Assembly (NCBI GenBank): GCA_031384695.1
Contig: JANNAV010000024.1
Span: 1 to 19,449 of the forward strand
Reading direction: 5' to 3'
Source: JANNAV01 sp031384695
GTDB lineage: Bacteria > Pseudomonadota > Alphaproteobacteria > Rhodobacterales > Rhodobacteraceae
Length of the DNA stretch: 19,449 nucleotides
Under the pieces are notes generated by a model, which saw nothing but the letters and a program-made list of their open reading frames with translations, was not told where the DNA came from and ran no database searches. Shown here piece by piece: positions 8,415 through 16,106 of this stretch; positions within the stretch are counted from its first letter, which is position 1, and the number at the start of each line of letters is the position of its first letter. The position numbers and the translations under genes are program-made.

Positions 8415-9506
8415 TCAGCCGCGATAAAGCAATGACCGGCCATTGGCAAAAAGATGGATCTTTTTGGCATCCGCCGTCAGCCGCACCGAGGTTTTACGCA
8501 TCTCTTTCCTTATTCCCGGCAGTTTCGCCACCATTTGCGCCGCATCGCCCTGTTTATCAAAATAAAGCAGCGTCACATCGCCCAAAGCCTCGGTAATTCC
8601 GACAAACCCCTCAAAAATGAACTCGTCGCCACCCGTAGGCATCATGTCTTCTGGCCGGACACCAAGATTGACCTTCAGGCCCCTGTCAGCCGCCAGCGTC
8701 GGAATTGCCGCCCGCACATGCCCGCCGCCTGCAAGCTGCACCACGGTGGTCTCCCCGGTTTCCACCACCTCGCCGGGCAGTAAATTCATCGCGGGCGAGC
8801 CGATGAACTGGGCGACAAACTCGTTTTCCGGGCGCTCGTAAAGTTCAAGCGGCGTGCCGACCTGGCTGATACCGCCCCCCGCCAGCACGACGATCCGGCT
8901 GGCCAGTGTCATCGCCTCGACCTGATCATGCGTCACATAAACCATGGTCGATTCCGGCATCGCCTCTTTTAATTGAGCAATTTCAAGCCTTGTGGCCACC
9001 CGCAACGCCGCGTCAAGGTTAGAAAGCGGCTCGTCAAACAGATAGACTTTCGGGTCACGCACAATCGCCCGGCCAATCGCCACCCGCTGGCGCTGCCCAC
9101 CCGAAAGCGCCTTGGGAAGGCGATCAAGATAAGGCGTAAGCTGCAACACCTTGGCGGCCCGGTTCACCGCCGCATCAATTTCCGCCGCAGTTTTCTTGGC
9201 GATCTTCAAGGCAAAAGCCATGTTGTCGCGCACCGTCATGTGGGGATAAAGCGCGTAGGACTGGAACACCATCGCGATGCCGCGTTGCGCGGGGGGCACA
9301 TCGTTCATCGGCTGATGGTCGATTTCAAGCACACCGCCGCTGATCCGCTCAAGCCCGGCAATCATGCGCAGCAACGTGGATTTGCCACAGCCCGAGGGGC
9401 CGACAAACACGATCAGTTCGCCCTGCTTGATATCGAGGTTGATATCGGACAGCACCTTCACTTCGCCATAGGTTTTGGCAACACTCGTCAGTTTAAGATC
9501 GGCCAT
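8415..9506 (-). CDS. aglK: Alpha-glucoside ABC transporter ATP-binding protein AglK
   Basis: A 363-residue CUT1/MalK-type ATPase that powers sugar import at the inner membrane. The nucleotide-binding domain is complete: Walker A GPSGCGKS (36-43), Q-loop Gln82, signature LSGGQ (134-138), Walker B VYLFDEP (154-160), the D-loop and the switch His193. The last 120 or so residues form the MalK-like C-terminal OB/TOBE region, including NLGVRPEDM. The start ATG has GGGAGGA about 8 nt upstream. It is the last gene of the aglEFGAK operon, 24 nt after aglA, the same order as in the Sinorhizobium alpha-glucoside locus. Orthology to aglK rests on that context; related MalK/UgpC/SmoK proteins look very similar. 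Confidence 0.93.
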   Translation of the reverse strand: MADLKLTSVAKTYGEVKVLSDINLDIKQGELIVFVGPSGCGKSTLLRMIAGLERISGGVLEIDHQPMNDVPPAQRGIAMVFQSYALYPHMTVRDNMAFALKIAKKTAAEIDAAVNRAAKVLQLTPYLDRLPKALSGGQRQRVAIGRAIVRDPKVYLFDEPLSNLDAALRVATRLEIAQLKEAMPESTMVYVTHDQVEAMTLASRIVVLAGGGISQVGTPLELYERPENEFVAQFIGSPAMNLLPGEVVETGETTVVQLAGGGHVRAAIPTLAADRGLKVNLGVRPEDMMPTGGDEFIFEGFVGITEALGDVTLLYFDKQGDAAQMVAKLPGIRKEMRKTSVRLTADAKKIHLFANGRSLLYRG

Positions 9507-9530
9507 GTCGTATCCTCCCCGTAAAAACCG

Positions 9531-11180
9531 TTATTGTTTTATCGCCAGACAAACCTGCCATGGATCCAGCAAAAGCGTACCGCCGCTGATCGCCACCGCC
9601 CCCAATTCCCCCCCCCCCTGCCCCCATCTGCCCGCAGGCAAAGTAATGACGGCGGCTGTGTCGCCCAGATTGAAGCCGCAGAACAGGGTTTCCCCGTCGC
9701 CCGAACGCTCAAAGGCCACCACATCGCCGTGAACCTGCATCTCGGATTGGTCACCGGTACGCAGTGCGGGGTGTGCTGCACGGAACGCAAGCGCGCGGCG
9801 GTAGTGGTTCAGCACCGAGCCCGCATCGGCCTTTTGCCCGGCCACCGCCCTTGCCAGATGCTCCGGCGGCACCGGCAGCCAGGTTTTCGCACCGGCGCTG
9901 AAGCCACCCGAGCGGTTGTCGCTTTGCCAGACCATCGGGGTGCGCGCGCCGTCGCGGCCTTTGAACTCGGGCCAGAACCGGATGCCATAGGGGTCTTGCA
10001 TATCCTCGAACGCAACTTCGGCCTCGGCAAGGCCCAGCTCTTCGCCCTGATAAAGGCAGATCGAGCCGCGCAAGCACATCAGAAGTGTCGCGTAAGCTTT
10101 TGTACCAGCATCAGAAAGCCCCCAGCGGGTAGGATGGCGCACCGTATCATGGTTGGAATAGGACCAGCAGGGCCAAGCATCAGGCGCAAGGGCTTGCAGC
10201 TTGGCAAACACCTGCGACAGGGTTTGCGCCGTTACCCGGCTTGGCTGCAACAACTCGAACGGATAGCACATCTGCACTTTGTCGCCGCCCGAGGTGTATT
10301 CGGCCATAATTTCCAACGCGCGCTGGGCGTCACCCACCTCGCCCACCGCCGCTGCGCCGAAGGGCTCCATCACGGCGCGGAACCGGCGCAGGAACGCCAG
10401 ATTTTCCGGCTGATTCTTGCTGTAGATATGGGATTGGTGGTTGTAAGGGTTCACCTTTGGCGCAATCGTATCGTTGCGCAGGGCTGGCGGCAGAGCCGGA
10501 TTATCGCGCAGTTGCTTGTCTGCAAAGTAGAAATTGATCGTATCCAGCCTGAAACCATCGACGCCGCGCGCAAGCCAGAACCGCTCCACGTCCAACAGTG
10601 CGTCCTGCACTGCGGCGCAGTGGAAATTCAGATCGGGCTGTGAGGCAAGGAAGTTGTGCAGGTAATACTGACAGCGCCGCGTGTCCCAGGACCAGGCAGA
10701 GCCGCCAAAGATTGACAGCCAGTTGTTCGGCGGTGTGCCGTCGGGTTTTGCATCCGCCCAGACATACCAATCGGCCCGGGGATTATTCGGGCTGGCGCGG
10801 CTTTCGCGGAACCACGGGTGCTGGTCCGACGAATGGCTCAGCACCAGATCAATCATCACTTTCAGGCCCAGCTCATGTGCCCGCACCACCACCGCATCGA
10901 ATTCGGCCAGAGTGCCGAAAATCGGGTCGACATTGCAGTAATCCGCCACATCATAGCCGAAATCCAGCATCGGCGAGGTGAAGAACGGCGATATCCAGAT
11001 TGCCGTGGCACCCAGATCGGCGATATGCGGCAGCCGTTGCACGATGCCCGCCAGATCGCCGATGCCGTCACCGTTGCTGTCTTGAAAACTGCGCGGATAA
11101 ATTTGATAGATCACCGCACCGCGCCACCAGTCGCGGTCTACCGCAGCCATTACTTTATGTTCTATATCAGCCACTTGCAT
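9531..11180 (-). CDS. aglA: GH13 alpha-glucosidase AglA
   Basis: A 549-residue glycoside hydrolase family 13 enzyme, expected to release glucose from imported alpha-glucosides such as sucrose, maltose or trehalose. It has no signal peptide, so it should act in the cytoplasm. The (beta/alpha)8 barrel begins at WWRGAVIYQIYPRSF (18-32) with the calcium-loop-like sequence DSNGDGIGDL. Catalytic residues are visible: nucleophile Asp213 in GFRLD, acid/base Glu281 in VGEVGD, and the third carboxylate Asp345 in SNHD. A C-terminal beta domain follows (about 470-549). The ATG at 11180 has AGAGG about 5 nt upstream; Met11 is a weaker alternative. It sits 9 nt after aglG and 24 nt before aglK. The exact substrate range cannot be read from the sequence. 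Confidence 0.95.
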   Translation of the reverse strand: MQVADIEHKVMAAVDRDWWRGAVIYQIYPRSFQDSNGDGIGDLAGIVQRLPHIADLGATAIWISPFFTSPMLDFGYDVADYCNVDPIFGTLAEFDAVVVRAHELGLKVMIDLVLSHSSDQHPWFRESRASPNNPRADWYVWADAKPDGTPPNNWLSIFGGSAWSWDTRRCQYYLHNFLASQPDLNFHCAAVQDALLDVERFWLARGVDGFRLDTINFYFADKQLRDNPALPPALRNDTIAPKVNPYNHQSHIYSKNQPENLAFLRRFRAVMEPFGAAAVGEVGDAQRALEIMAEYTSGGDKVQMCYPFELLQPSRVTAQTLSQVFAKLQALAPDAWPCWSYSNHDTVRHPTRWGLSDAGTKAYATLLMCLRGSICLYQGEELGLAEAEVAFEDMQDPYGIRFWPEFKGRDGARTPMVWQSDNRSGGFSAGAKTWLPVPPEHLARAVAGQKADAGSVLNHYRRALAFRAAHPALRTGDQSEMQVHGDVVAFERSGDGETLFCGFNLGDTAAVITLPAGRWGQGGGELGAVAISGGTLLLDPWQVCLAIKQ

Positions 11181-11189
11181 GCCGAACCT

Positions 11190-12323
11190 CTACTTAACTG
11201 AACCGGCAAGCAAGCCGCGCACCAGATACTTTTGCATGGCAAAGAACACCACCAGCGGCACCGCAATTGTCACGAAAGCGCTGGTCGCAAGGATCTCCCA
11301 CTCCCCCCCGCGCGACCCCATCAGGTTGCGCAGCAGGCTGGTCATCACCAGTTGATCTTCGTTGTTGCCAAGGAACACCGCCGCCACCAGCAGATCGTTC
11401 CATGTCCAGAGGAATTGAAAGATCGCAAAGCTGGCAAGCGCCGGGAACGAGAGTGGCAGGATGATCTTCAGGAAAATCTGGAAATCCGTCGCCCCATCCA
11501 CCCGCGCGGATTCGATGATCTCGCGCGGCAGGCCGACCATGTAATTGCGCAAAAGATAGATCGCCATCGGCAGGCCAAAGCCGGTATGCGCCAGCCAGAC
11601 CCCCAAGTATTGCTTGCCGATGCCCAGATCATTGTGCAGCTTCAACAGCGGGATCAGCGCCAGTTGCAGCGGCACCACCAAAAGGCCCACCACCGCCGCC
11701 ACGATCAGGGCACGGCCCGGAAACTCCATCCACGCCAATGCATAAGCGGCAAAGGCGGCGATCAGGATCGGGATGATGGTGGCCGGTATCGTCACCGTCA
11801 TGGTGTTCATGAACGCCCGGCCCAGCCCTTCGGCAAACATCACCCGGCCATAGTTTTCGACCGTAAAGCGCGGGGGTGTTACCGAACTGACAAACACCCG
11901 CTGTCCCCTGTCACCTTCAAATGCTACCGGCGAGGTGATGCGGAAACCGCCGTCGGCCGCCACTGTCAGTTGGACTCCGTCGCCAAGATCGGCGGTTTCG
12001 CCCACTTTGAACGCGGCGGTGTCTTTTGAAGAGATGCCGAAACTGTCCACCTGTCCGGCGTTGGAGCCTTCAAACACGTTGCCGGCGATCACATAAAGCG
12101 CGCCCTCCTGTACCTGCGCCGATGCCCCTTCGGCGCGGTACATCGTGCTGGCCTCCGAAGGGAACAAGGATTTCCACCAACCCGAGGTGGTGATCTGATC
12201 CCGGTCGCGGAACGAGGATACCAGCAGCCCGAAGGTCGGCAAGGTCCACAGCACCACCATCAATGCCGCCCCCAGATTAACCGCCCAAACCAGACGCGAT
12301 TTGGTGCCAACGATGTTTTCCAT
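11190..12323 (-). CDS. aglG: Alpha-glucoside ABC transporter permease AglG
   Basis: A 377-residue inner-membrane permease of the CUT1 (MalG-like) type. After TM1 (about 11-36) comes an unusually long, probably periplasmic insertion (about 40-170), and the remaining membrane segments follow. The cytoplasmic EAA loop that contacts the ATPase is clear: EIIESARVDGATDFQIFLKI (268-287). The ATG at 12323 shares one base with the aglF stop (TGATG), a tight translational coupling; an upstream in-frame extension to 12476 would only overlap aglF. It pairs with AglF to form the channel. MalG-like permeases are usually near 280 residues, and the extra length lies in the periplasmic insertion, which also occurs in known AglG proteins as far as I recall. 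Confidence 0.92.
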   Translation of the reverse strand: MENIVGTKSRLVWAVNLGAALMVVLWTLPTFGLLVSSFRDRDQITTSGWWKSLFPSEASTMYRAEGASAQVQEGALYVIAGNVFEGSNAGQVDSFGISSKDTAAFKVGETADLGDGVQLTVAADGGFRITSPVAFEGDRGQRVFVSSVTPPRFTVENYGRVMFAEGLGRAFMNTMTVTIPATIIPILIAAFAAYALAWMEFPGRALIVAAVVGLLVVPLQLALIPLLKLHNDLGIGKQYLGVWLAHTGFGLPMAIYLLRNYMVGLPREIIESARVDGATDFQIFLKIILPLSFPALASFAIFQFLWTWNDLLVAAVFLGNNEDQLVMTSLLRNLMGSRGGEWEILATSAFVTIAVPLVVFFAMQKYLVRGLLAGSVK

Positions 12324-13315
12324 CAGCGCATCTCCTTGCGGGCATTGCGAATATTCCAGATCATGATCGGCGTCACCATCAGCATGATGATCAGCGCCGA
12401 GGTGGACGCCCGCCCGGTATCGTTGCCGCGAAACATCCAGTCGAACATCAGATTGGCCAGAACCTGGGTGCCCCACTGGCCGTTGGTCATCGTCAGCACG
12501 ATGTCGAACACTTTCAGCACGGTGATGGTGATCGTGGTCCAGACCACCAGAATGGTGCCCCAGATTTGCGGCACCTTGATCTTGAGGAAAATCTGAAACG
12601 GCGAGGCCCCGTCCAGAATGGCAGCTTCGATGGTTTCTTCGGGGATGCCACGCAACGCCGCTGACAGGATCACCATCGCGAATCCGGTCTGAATCCAGAC
12701 CAGCACCGCCATCAGCAAAAACGAGTTTGCAGGCTCCAGCGTCAGCCAGGTTTGCGCCGTGCCGCCAAAGCTTTCCCAGATCGCGTTCAGAATGCCGATC
12801 TCTTCCCGGCCCTCACCGCGAAAATCATAGATGAACTTCCAGATCACCGCGGCCCCGACGAAAGAGATTGCCATCGGCATAAAGATTAACGCCTTGGCGA
12901 TGTTGCCCCAGCGGATGCGGTCGGTCAGTGCTGCCGCCATCAGGCCGAAGAACGTGGCAACCGCAGGTACGAACACCAGCCACAGCAGGTTGTTCTTCAT
13001 GGATTCCTGAAACTTGCCGTCCTGCAACAGCCAGGCAAAGTTATCAAAGCCGACAAACACTTCGCCATTCTTGTCCATCACCGAAAGATAGATCGACACG
13101 AACACCGGATAGACAAGGTAGACGGCGAGCAATGCAAGGGCGGGAAACAGAAACAGCCACGGGCGGATGGCATTGGCGCTGTTGATATTGCGGCCGATGT
13201 TGGGGCCGGAAGCCGGATATATCCGATCCAGAATAAGGTTGGATGCAAAGAAATATGCCACGCAGCCAAACACGCCGATAACGATCGTACTCGATGCCAG
13301 AATCAACTGTTGCAT
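12323..13315 (-). CDS. aglF: Alpha-glucoside ABC transporter permease AglF
   Basis: A 330-residue CUT1 (MalF-like) permease. Membrane segments lie near 4-26, 52-78, 108-129, 140-161 and 197-219, with one more toward the C-terminus. The EAA loop that docks on AglK reads ETIEAAILDGASPFQIFLKI (227-246). I chose the ATG at 13315 because AGGGGGG lies about 6 nt upstream and the first TM starts at once; the in-frame start at 13369 adds 18 residues without a ribosome site. Its stop overlaps the aglG start by one base. It is separated from aglE by 125 nt that hold a strong hairpin. Confidence 0.92.
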   Translation of the reverse strand: MQQLILASSTIVIGVFGCVAYFFASNLILDRIYPASGPNIGRNINSANAIRPWLFLFPALALLAVYLVYPVFVSIYLSVMDKNGEVFVGFDNFAWLLQDGKFQESMKNNLLWLVFVPAVATFFGLMAAALTDRIRWGNIAKALIFMPMAISFVGAAVIWKFIYDFRGEGREEIGILNAIWESFGGTAQTWLTLEPANSFLLMAVLVWIQTGFAMVILSAALRGIPEETIEAAILDGASPFQIFLKIKVPQIWGTILVVWTTITITVLKVFDIVLTMTNGQWGTQVLANLMFDWMFRGNDTGRASTSALIIMLMVTPIMIWNIRNARKEMR

Positions 13316-13400
13316 CAGTGCCCCCCTGCTGAATGTGTTCAATAAACCTGCCGCAGCATCGCCGCGCACGCGCCGCGTTGGCGCGACTTTCGCGGTAAAT

Positions 13401-13427
13401 GCCCGCCGGAGAAAACTTCCGGCGGGC
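13401..13427 (-). promoter_or_regulatory. Intercistronic stem-loop between aglE and aglF
   Basis: A perfect 10-bp inverted repeat (GCCCGCCGGA at 13401-13410, TCCGGCGGGC at 13418-13427) encloses a 7-nt loop, 13 nt after the aglE stop. No U-tract follows on the minus strand, so it is not a typical terminator. Hairpins in this position in sugar ABC operons, as after malE, protect the binding-protein mRNA from 3' decay and so raise its level over the permeases. That role is inferred here. Confidence 0.7.
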
Positions 13428-13440
13428 CAAACACCTGACC

Positions 13441-14793
13441 TTACTTCAGGGCGTCCCAGGTCTTTTGGATATCGGCGGCCACCTCTGCGGCGGCTTTGCC
13501 ACCGGTGTAATCCACCATGCCCGTCCAGAAAACGCCCGCGCCAATCGCACCCGGCATCAGATCAGATCCGTCAAACCGGAAGGTGGTCGCATTCAGCAAC
13601 ACATCGCCAAGCTTGCGCTGGGTATCATTTGCGTATGCGGCGGGGTTCACACCCTTGTGCGGGGTGAGGAAGCTGGTCTGTGCCATCCACACTTCGTTGG
13701 CAATCGGCGACTCGAGAAAGCTGATGAACGCCCGCCCGGCTTCGGATTCCTTCATCAGGCCAAACACCGTGCCCGCACCCAGAACCGGCTTGCCAAGATC
13801 CTTGCCAGCATAAGACGGGAAATAGAAGAAATCCGCGTCCTGCCCCACAACCGTGCCTTCCGGGAAGAAAGACGGGATAAACGACGCCTGCCGGTGCATG
13901 TAGCACTGGGGCGGGGCGGTGAACAAACCCTTCGGGCTGTCGCGGAAATCGGTCGAGGCAACCCCACCGGCGCCGCCTGCCACATAGGCATCGTTGCGTG
14001 CAAACGCTCCGAACTCGTCAATTGCCGCGATCACCTTGGGATCATCGAATTTCAGCTCGTTCTTCACCCAGGCATCGTAATCCGCCGGCGTGTTCACGCG
14101 CAGCATCATATCTTCTACCCAATCGGTTGCGGGCCAACCGGTGGCCGGGCCTGACCCCAGACCGATGCACCAGGGCGTGCCGCCATCGGCCACGATCTTG
14201 TCGGTCAGCGCCTTCAACTCTTCCATCGTCGCAGGGATCTCATAGCCCGCATCAGCGAAGTTGTCGGGCGAATACCAGACCAGCGATTTCACATCGACCT
14301 TGTAGAAAAACCCGTAAAGGGCGGGCGTGCCGTCCTTGCCTTTGTAAGTGCCCAGATCAACCCAGGATTGCCCCGCCGCATAGTTGTCCTTCACCCAGGT
14401 GGCGGTATCCTCGCCCAGAGGCAGCAACAGGCCCTTGGCCGCCATATCCGAGGCAAGCCCCGGCTGCGGGAACACCGCCAGATCGGGCGGCGAGCCTGCT
14501 TCGGCATCAATCACGATGCGCTGCTCGAAACCATCGGCACCGATATATTCCACATCCGCCCCGGTTGCTGCCTCGAAATACGCGACAACGCTTTCGAACA
14601 GGTCTTTGTCCGCACCGCCCCATGGGCCGTCAATGGTGATCTTCTGGCCGCTGAGATCGGTGGCCTTCAGCGCCTCGTAGCTTGCCCAGTTGAACTTGGC
14701 GTCCTCGCCGGGTGTGAATTTAAGGTCTTGCGCGCTGGCTGCGCTGGCCATCAGAGCCAGCAAAGCAACACCGGCTTTAAGCTTGGTTTTCAT
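13441..14793 (-). CDS. aglE: Alpha-glucoside ABC transporter substrate-binding protein AglE
   Basis: A 450-residue periplasmic solute-binding protein of the carbohydrate (MalE/family 1) type. It starts with a Sec signal peptide: positive KTKLK, hydrophobic core AGVALLALMASA, and a likely cleavage after ASA (Ala21) before QDLKF. The mature part has the usual two-lobed features of sugar-binding proteins, such as EAATGADVEYIG and repeated aromatic residues near the cleft. The ATG at 14793 has AGGGAGGA about 7 nt upstream, better than the start 21 nt earlier. It is the first gene of the operon and lies directly behind the operator-containing promoter. The aglE name rests on the gene order with aglF, aglG, aglA, aglK and aglR. 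Confidence 0.93.
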   Translation of the reverse strand: MKTKLKAGVALLALMASAASAQDLKFTPGEDAKFNWASYEALKATDLSGQKITIDGPWGGADKDLFESVVAYFEAATGADVEYIGADGFEQRIVIDAEAGSPPDLAVFPQPGLASDMAAKGLLLPLGEDTATWVKDNYAAGQSWVDLGTYKGKDGTPALYGFFYKVDVKSLVWYSPDNFADAGYEIPATMEELKALTDKIVADGGTPWCIGLGSGPATGWPATDWVEDMMLRVNTPADYDAWVKNELKFDDPKVIAAIDEFGAFARNDAYVAGGAGGVASTDFRDSPKGLFTAPPQCYMHRQASFIPSFFPEGTVVGQDADFFYFPSYAGKDLGKPVLGAGTVFGLMKESEAGRAFISFLESPIANEVWMAQTSFLTPHKGVNPAAYANDTQRKLGDVLLNATTFRFDGSDLMPGAIGAGVFWTGMVDYTGGKAAAEVAADIQKTWDALK

Positions 14794-14855
14794 GAATAGT
14801 CCTCCCTGCAACACGCTGGCGCGTGCACTCCCAAACTGTCAACTTCGGAATCATT

Positions 14856-14871
14856 ACCAAAGCGCTTTGGA
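14856..14871. promoter_or_regulatory. Putative AglR operator O1 (aglE side)
   Basis: Contains a perfect 14-bp palindrome, CCAAAGCGCTTTGG (14857-14870), with a central CG step typical of LacI-family operators. It lies 63 nt upstream of the aglE ATG, and its near edge is 8 nt downstream of a putative aglE -10 box, so bound repressor would cover the transcription start. Confidence 0.75.
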
Positions 14872-14878
14872 TTTGTCA

Positions 14879-14907
14879 TCTATCCCGATTGAATCGCCAC
14901 GTGTCAA
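14879..14907 (-). promoter_or_regulatory. Putative aglE operon promoter
   Basis: On the minus strand a perfect -35 TTGACA (14907-14902) is followed after 17 nt by GATAGA (14884-14879), a weak -10. The predicted start falls near 14872, inside or beside operator O1. A second TTGACA at 14842-14837 has no usable -10. This is a motif-level prediction. Confidence 0.5.
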
Positions 14908-14981
14908 GTATTCTTGCAGCTTAGGGGTGAAAATCTGTGCCCAGACCGGGTTCGCTCGGCACAGCACAGTATCAATATGTT

Positions 14982-15010
14982 TTGACGCCGGGGGGATGGC
15001 CACGTAAAAC
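14982..15010 (+). promoter_or_regulatory. Putative aglR promoter
   Basis: TTGACG (14982-14987), a 17-nt spacer and TAAAAC (15005-15010) form a sigma70-like promoter facing aglR. Operator O2 begins about 10 nt after the -10 box, mirroring the aglE side and suggesting autorepression. Confidence 0.5.
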
Positions 15011-15019
15011 GGATACAAT

Positions 15020-15035
15020 TTGAAAGCGGTTTGAA
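15020..15035. promoter_or_regulatory. Putative AglR operator O2 (aglR side)
   Basis: TTGAAAGCGGTTTGAA is an imperfect palindrome sharing the core AAAGCGnTTTG with operator O1. Each arm has two mismatches to perfect symmetry. It lies 30 nt upstream of the aglR start and probably mediates weaker, autoregulatory binding. Confidence 0.6.
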
Positions 15036-15065
15036 ACGGAATGTGAACATGCGGACGACAAAAGG

Positions 15066-16106
15066 ATGAACCTCAAGCAGCTGTCAACGGCGCTTGGCCT
15101 TTCACCCACCACGGTAAGCCGGGCGCTGAACGGGTATCCGGAGGTGAACGAGGAAACCCGTCTGCGCGTGGCCGAAGCCGCAGTCCGCCACAACTACCGC
15201 CCCAATACTCGCGCCAAAAGCCTTGCCACCGGGCGGGCGATGGCCATCGGCCATGTGATCTCGCTTTCCAACAAGCATGAAATGGTCAACCCGATCTTTG
15301 CCGATTTCATCGCGGGGGCGGGCGAAAGCTATGCCCGCGCAGGCTATGACATGGTGATCTCGGTGGTGAATGATCAGGATGAAGGCCGGGTTTACCGCGA
15401 GTTGAAATCGAAGGGCACCGTTGATGGGGTGATCGTGCATGCGCCCGAAGCCAATGACGCGCGGATCCCGGTGCTGCATTCCATCGGCCTGCCCTTTGTG
15501 GTGCATGGCCGCGCCACCGGCACCAGCACACCCTATTCCTGGCTTGACGTGAACAACCGGAGCGCGTTTCAGCGCGCAACAGAGTTTCTGGTTGATCTGA
15601 ACCACGCGCGGATCGCGCTGATCAACGGGCTGGAGCACATGGATTTCGCCATCCGCCGCCGGACGGGCTATCTTGATGCCCATACCGCGCGTGGCCTTGC
15701 CGCTGATCCGGCCTTGCGGGTGTCCGAAGAGATGACCGAAGGCTACGGCCACCGTGCCGCCCGTGCCATGTTGCAATTGCCGATGCCGCCAACCGCCTTC
15801 CTCGTGTCGTCGATGAATTCGGCAATCGGGGTGCGGCGGGCGGCGGAAGACCTTGGCCTGAAACTGGGGCGCGATCTGTCGGTGATCACCTATGACGACG
15901 ATCTGAGCTATCTGCGCAACGGCGAGGATGTGCCGATTTTCACGGCGGCCCGCTCGTCTGTGCGCGAAGCGGGGAGGCTGGCGGCCGAGATGCTGTTGAG
16001 CATGATCGCCAACCCGGAGATCGGCCCGCAGCAACGCTTGCTGGAGGCGGAACTGATGCTGGGTCTTTCGACGGGGCGCAACCCTCAGGCTTCAGGGCTG
16101 CGTTAA
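15066..16106 (+). CDS. aglR: LacI-family transcriptional regulator AglR
   Basis: A 346-residue repressor-type regulator. The N-terminal helix-turn-helix is canonical (LKQLSTALGLSPTTVSRALNG, with TTVSRALNG as the recognition helix), followed by the hinge region YRPNTRAKSLATGR (45-58) and a periplasmic-binding-protein-like effector domain (about 60-340). The ATG at 15066 gives the standard LacI N-terminus. AAAGG abuts the ATG too closely to be an ideal ribosome site, and a 6-codon open frame ends across the start (see findings). It is divergent from aglE and is inferred to repress the agl operon until an alpha-glucoside or derivative binds, and to control itself through the second operator. The effector is not readable from sequence. 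Confidence 0.92.
   Translation: MNLKQLSTALGLSPTTVSRALNGYPEVNEETRLRVAEAAVRHNYRPNTRAKSLATGRAMAIGHVISLSNKHEMVNPIFADFIAGAGESYARAGYDMVISVVNDQDEGRVYRELKSKGTVDGVIVHAPEANDARIPVLHSIGLPFVVHGRATGTSTPYSWLDVNNRSAFQRATEFLVDLNHARIALINGLEHMDFAIRRRTGYLDAHTARGLAADPALRVSEEMTEGYGHRAARAMLQLPMPPTAFLVSSMNSAIGVRRAAEDLGLKLGRDLSVITYDDDLSYLRNGEDVPIFTAARSSVREAGRLAAEMLLSMIANPEIGPQQRLLEAELMLGLSTGRNPQASGLR

Noticed and set aside
14837..14842. Second minus-strand TTGACA closer to aglE
   Set aside because: At 16-18 nt spacing there is no -10-like hexamer (the region is GC-rich, about CCAGCG), so the TTGACA at 14902-14907 was preferred.
15102..16034. Minus-strand open frame of 310 codons inside aglR
   Set aside because: Shadow of the LacI-family gene; no recognisable motif and a composition typical of antisense GC-rich frames.
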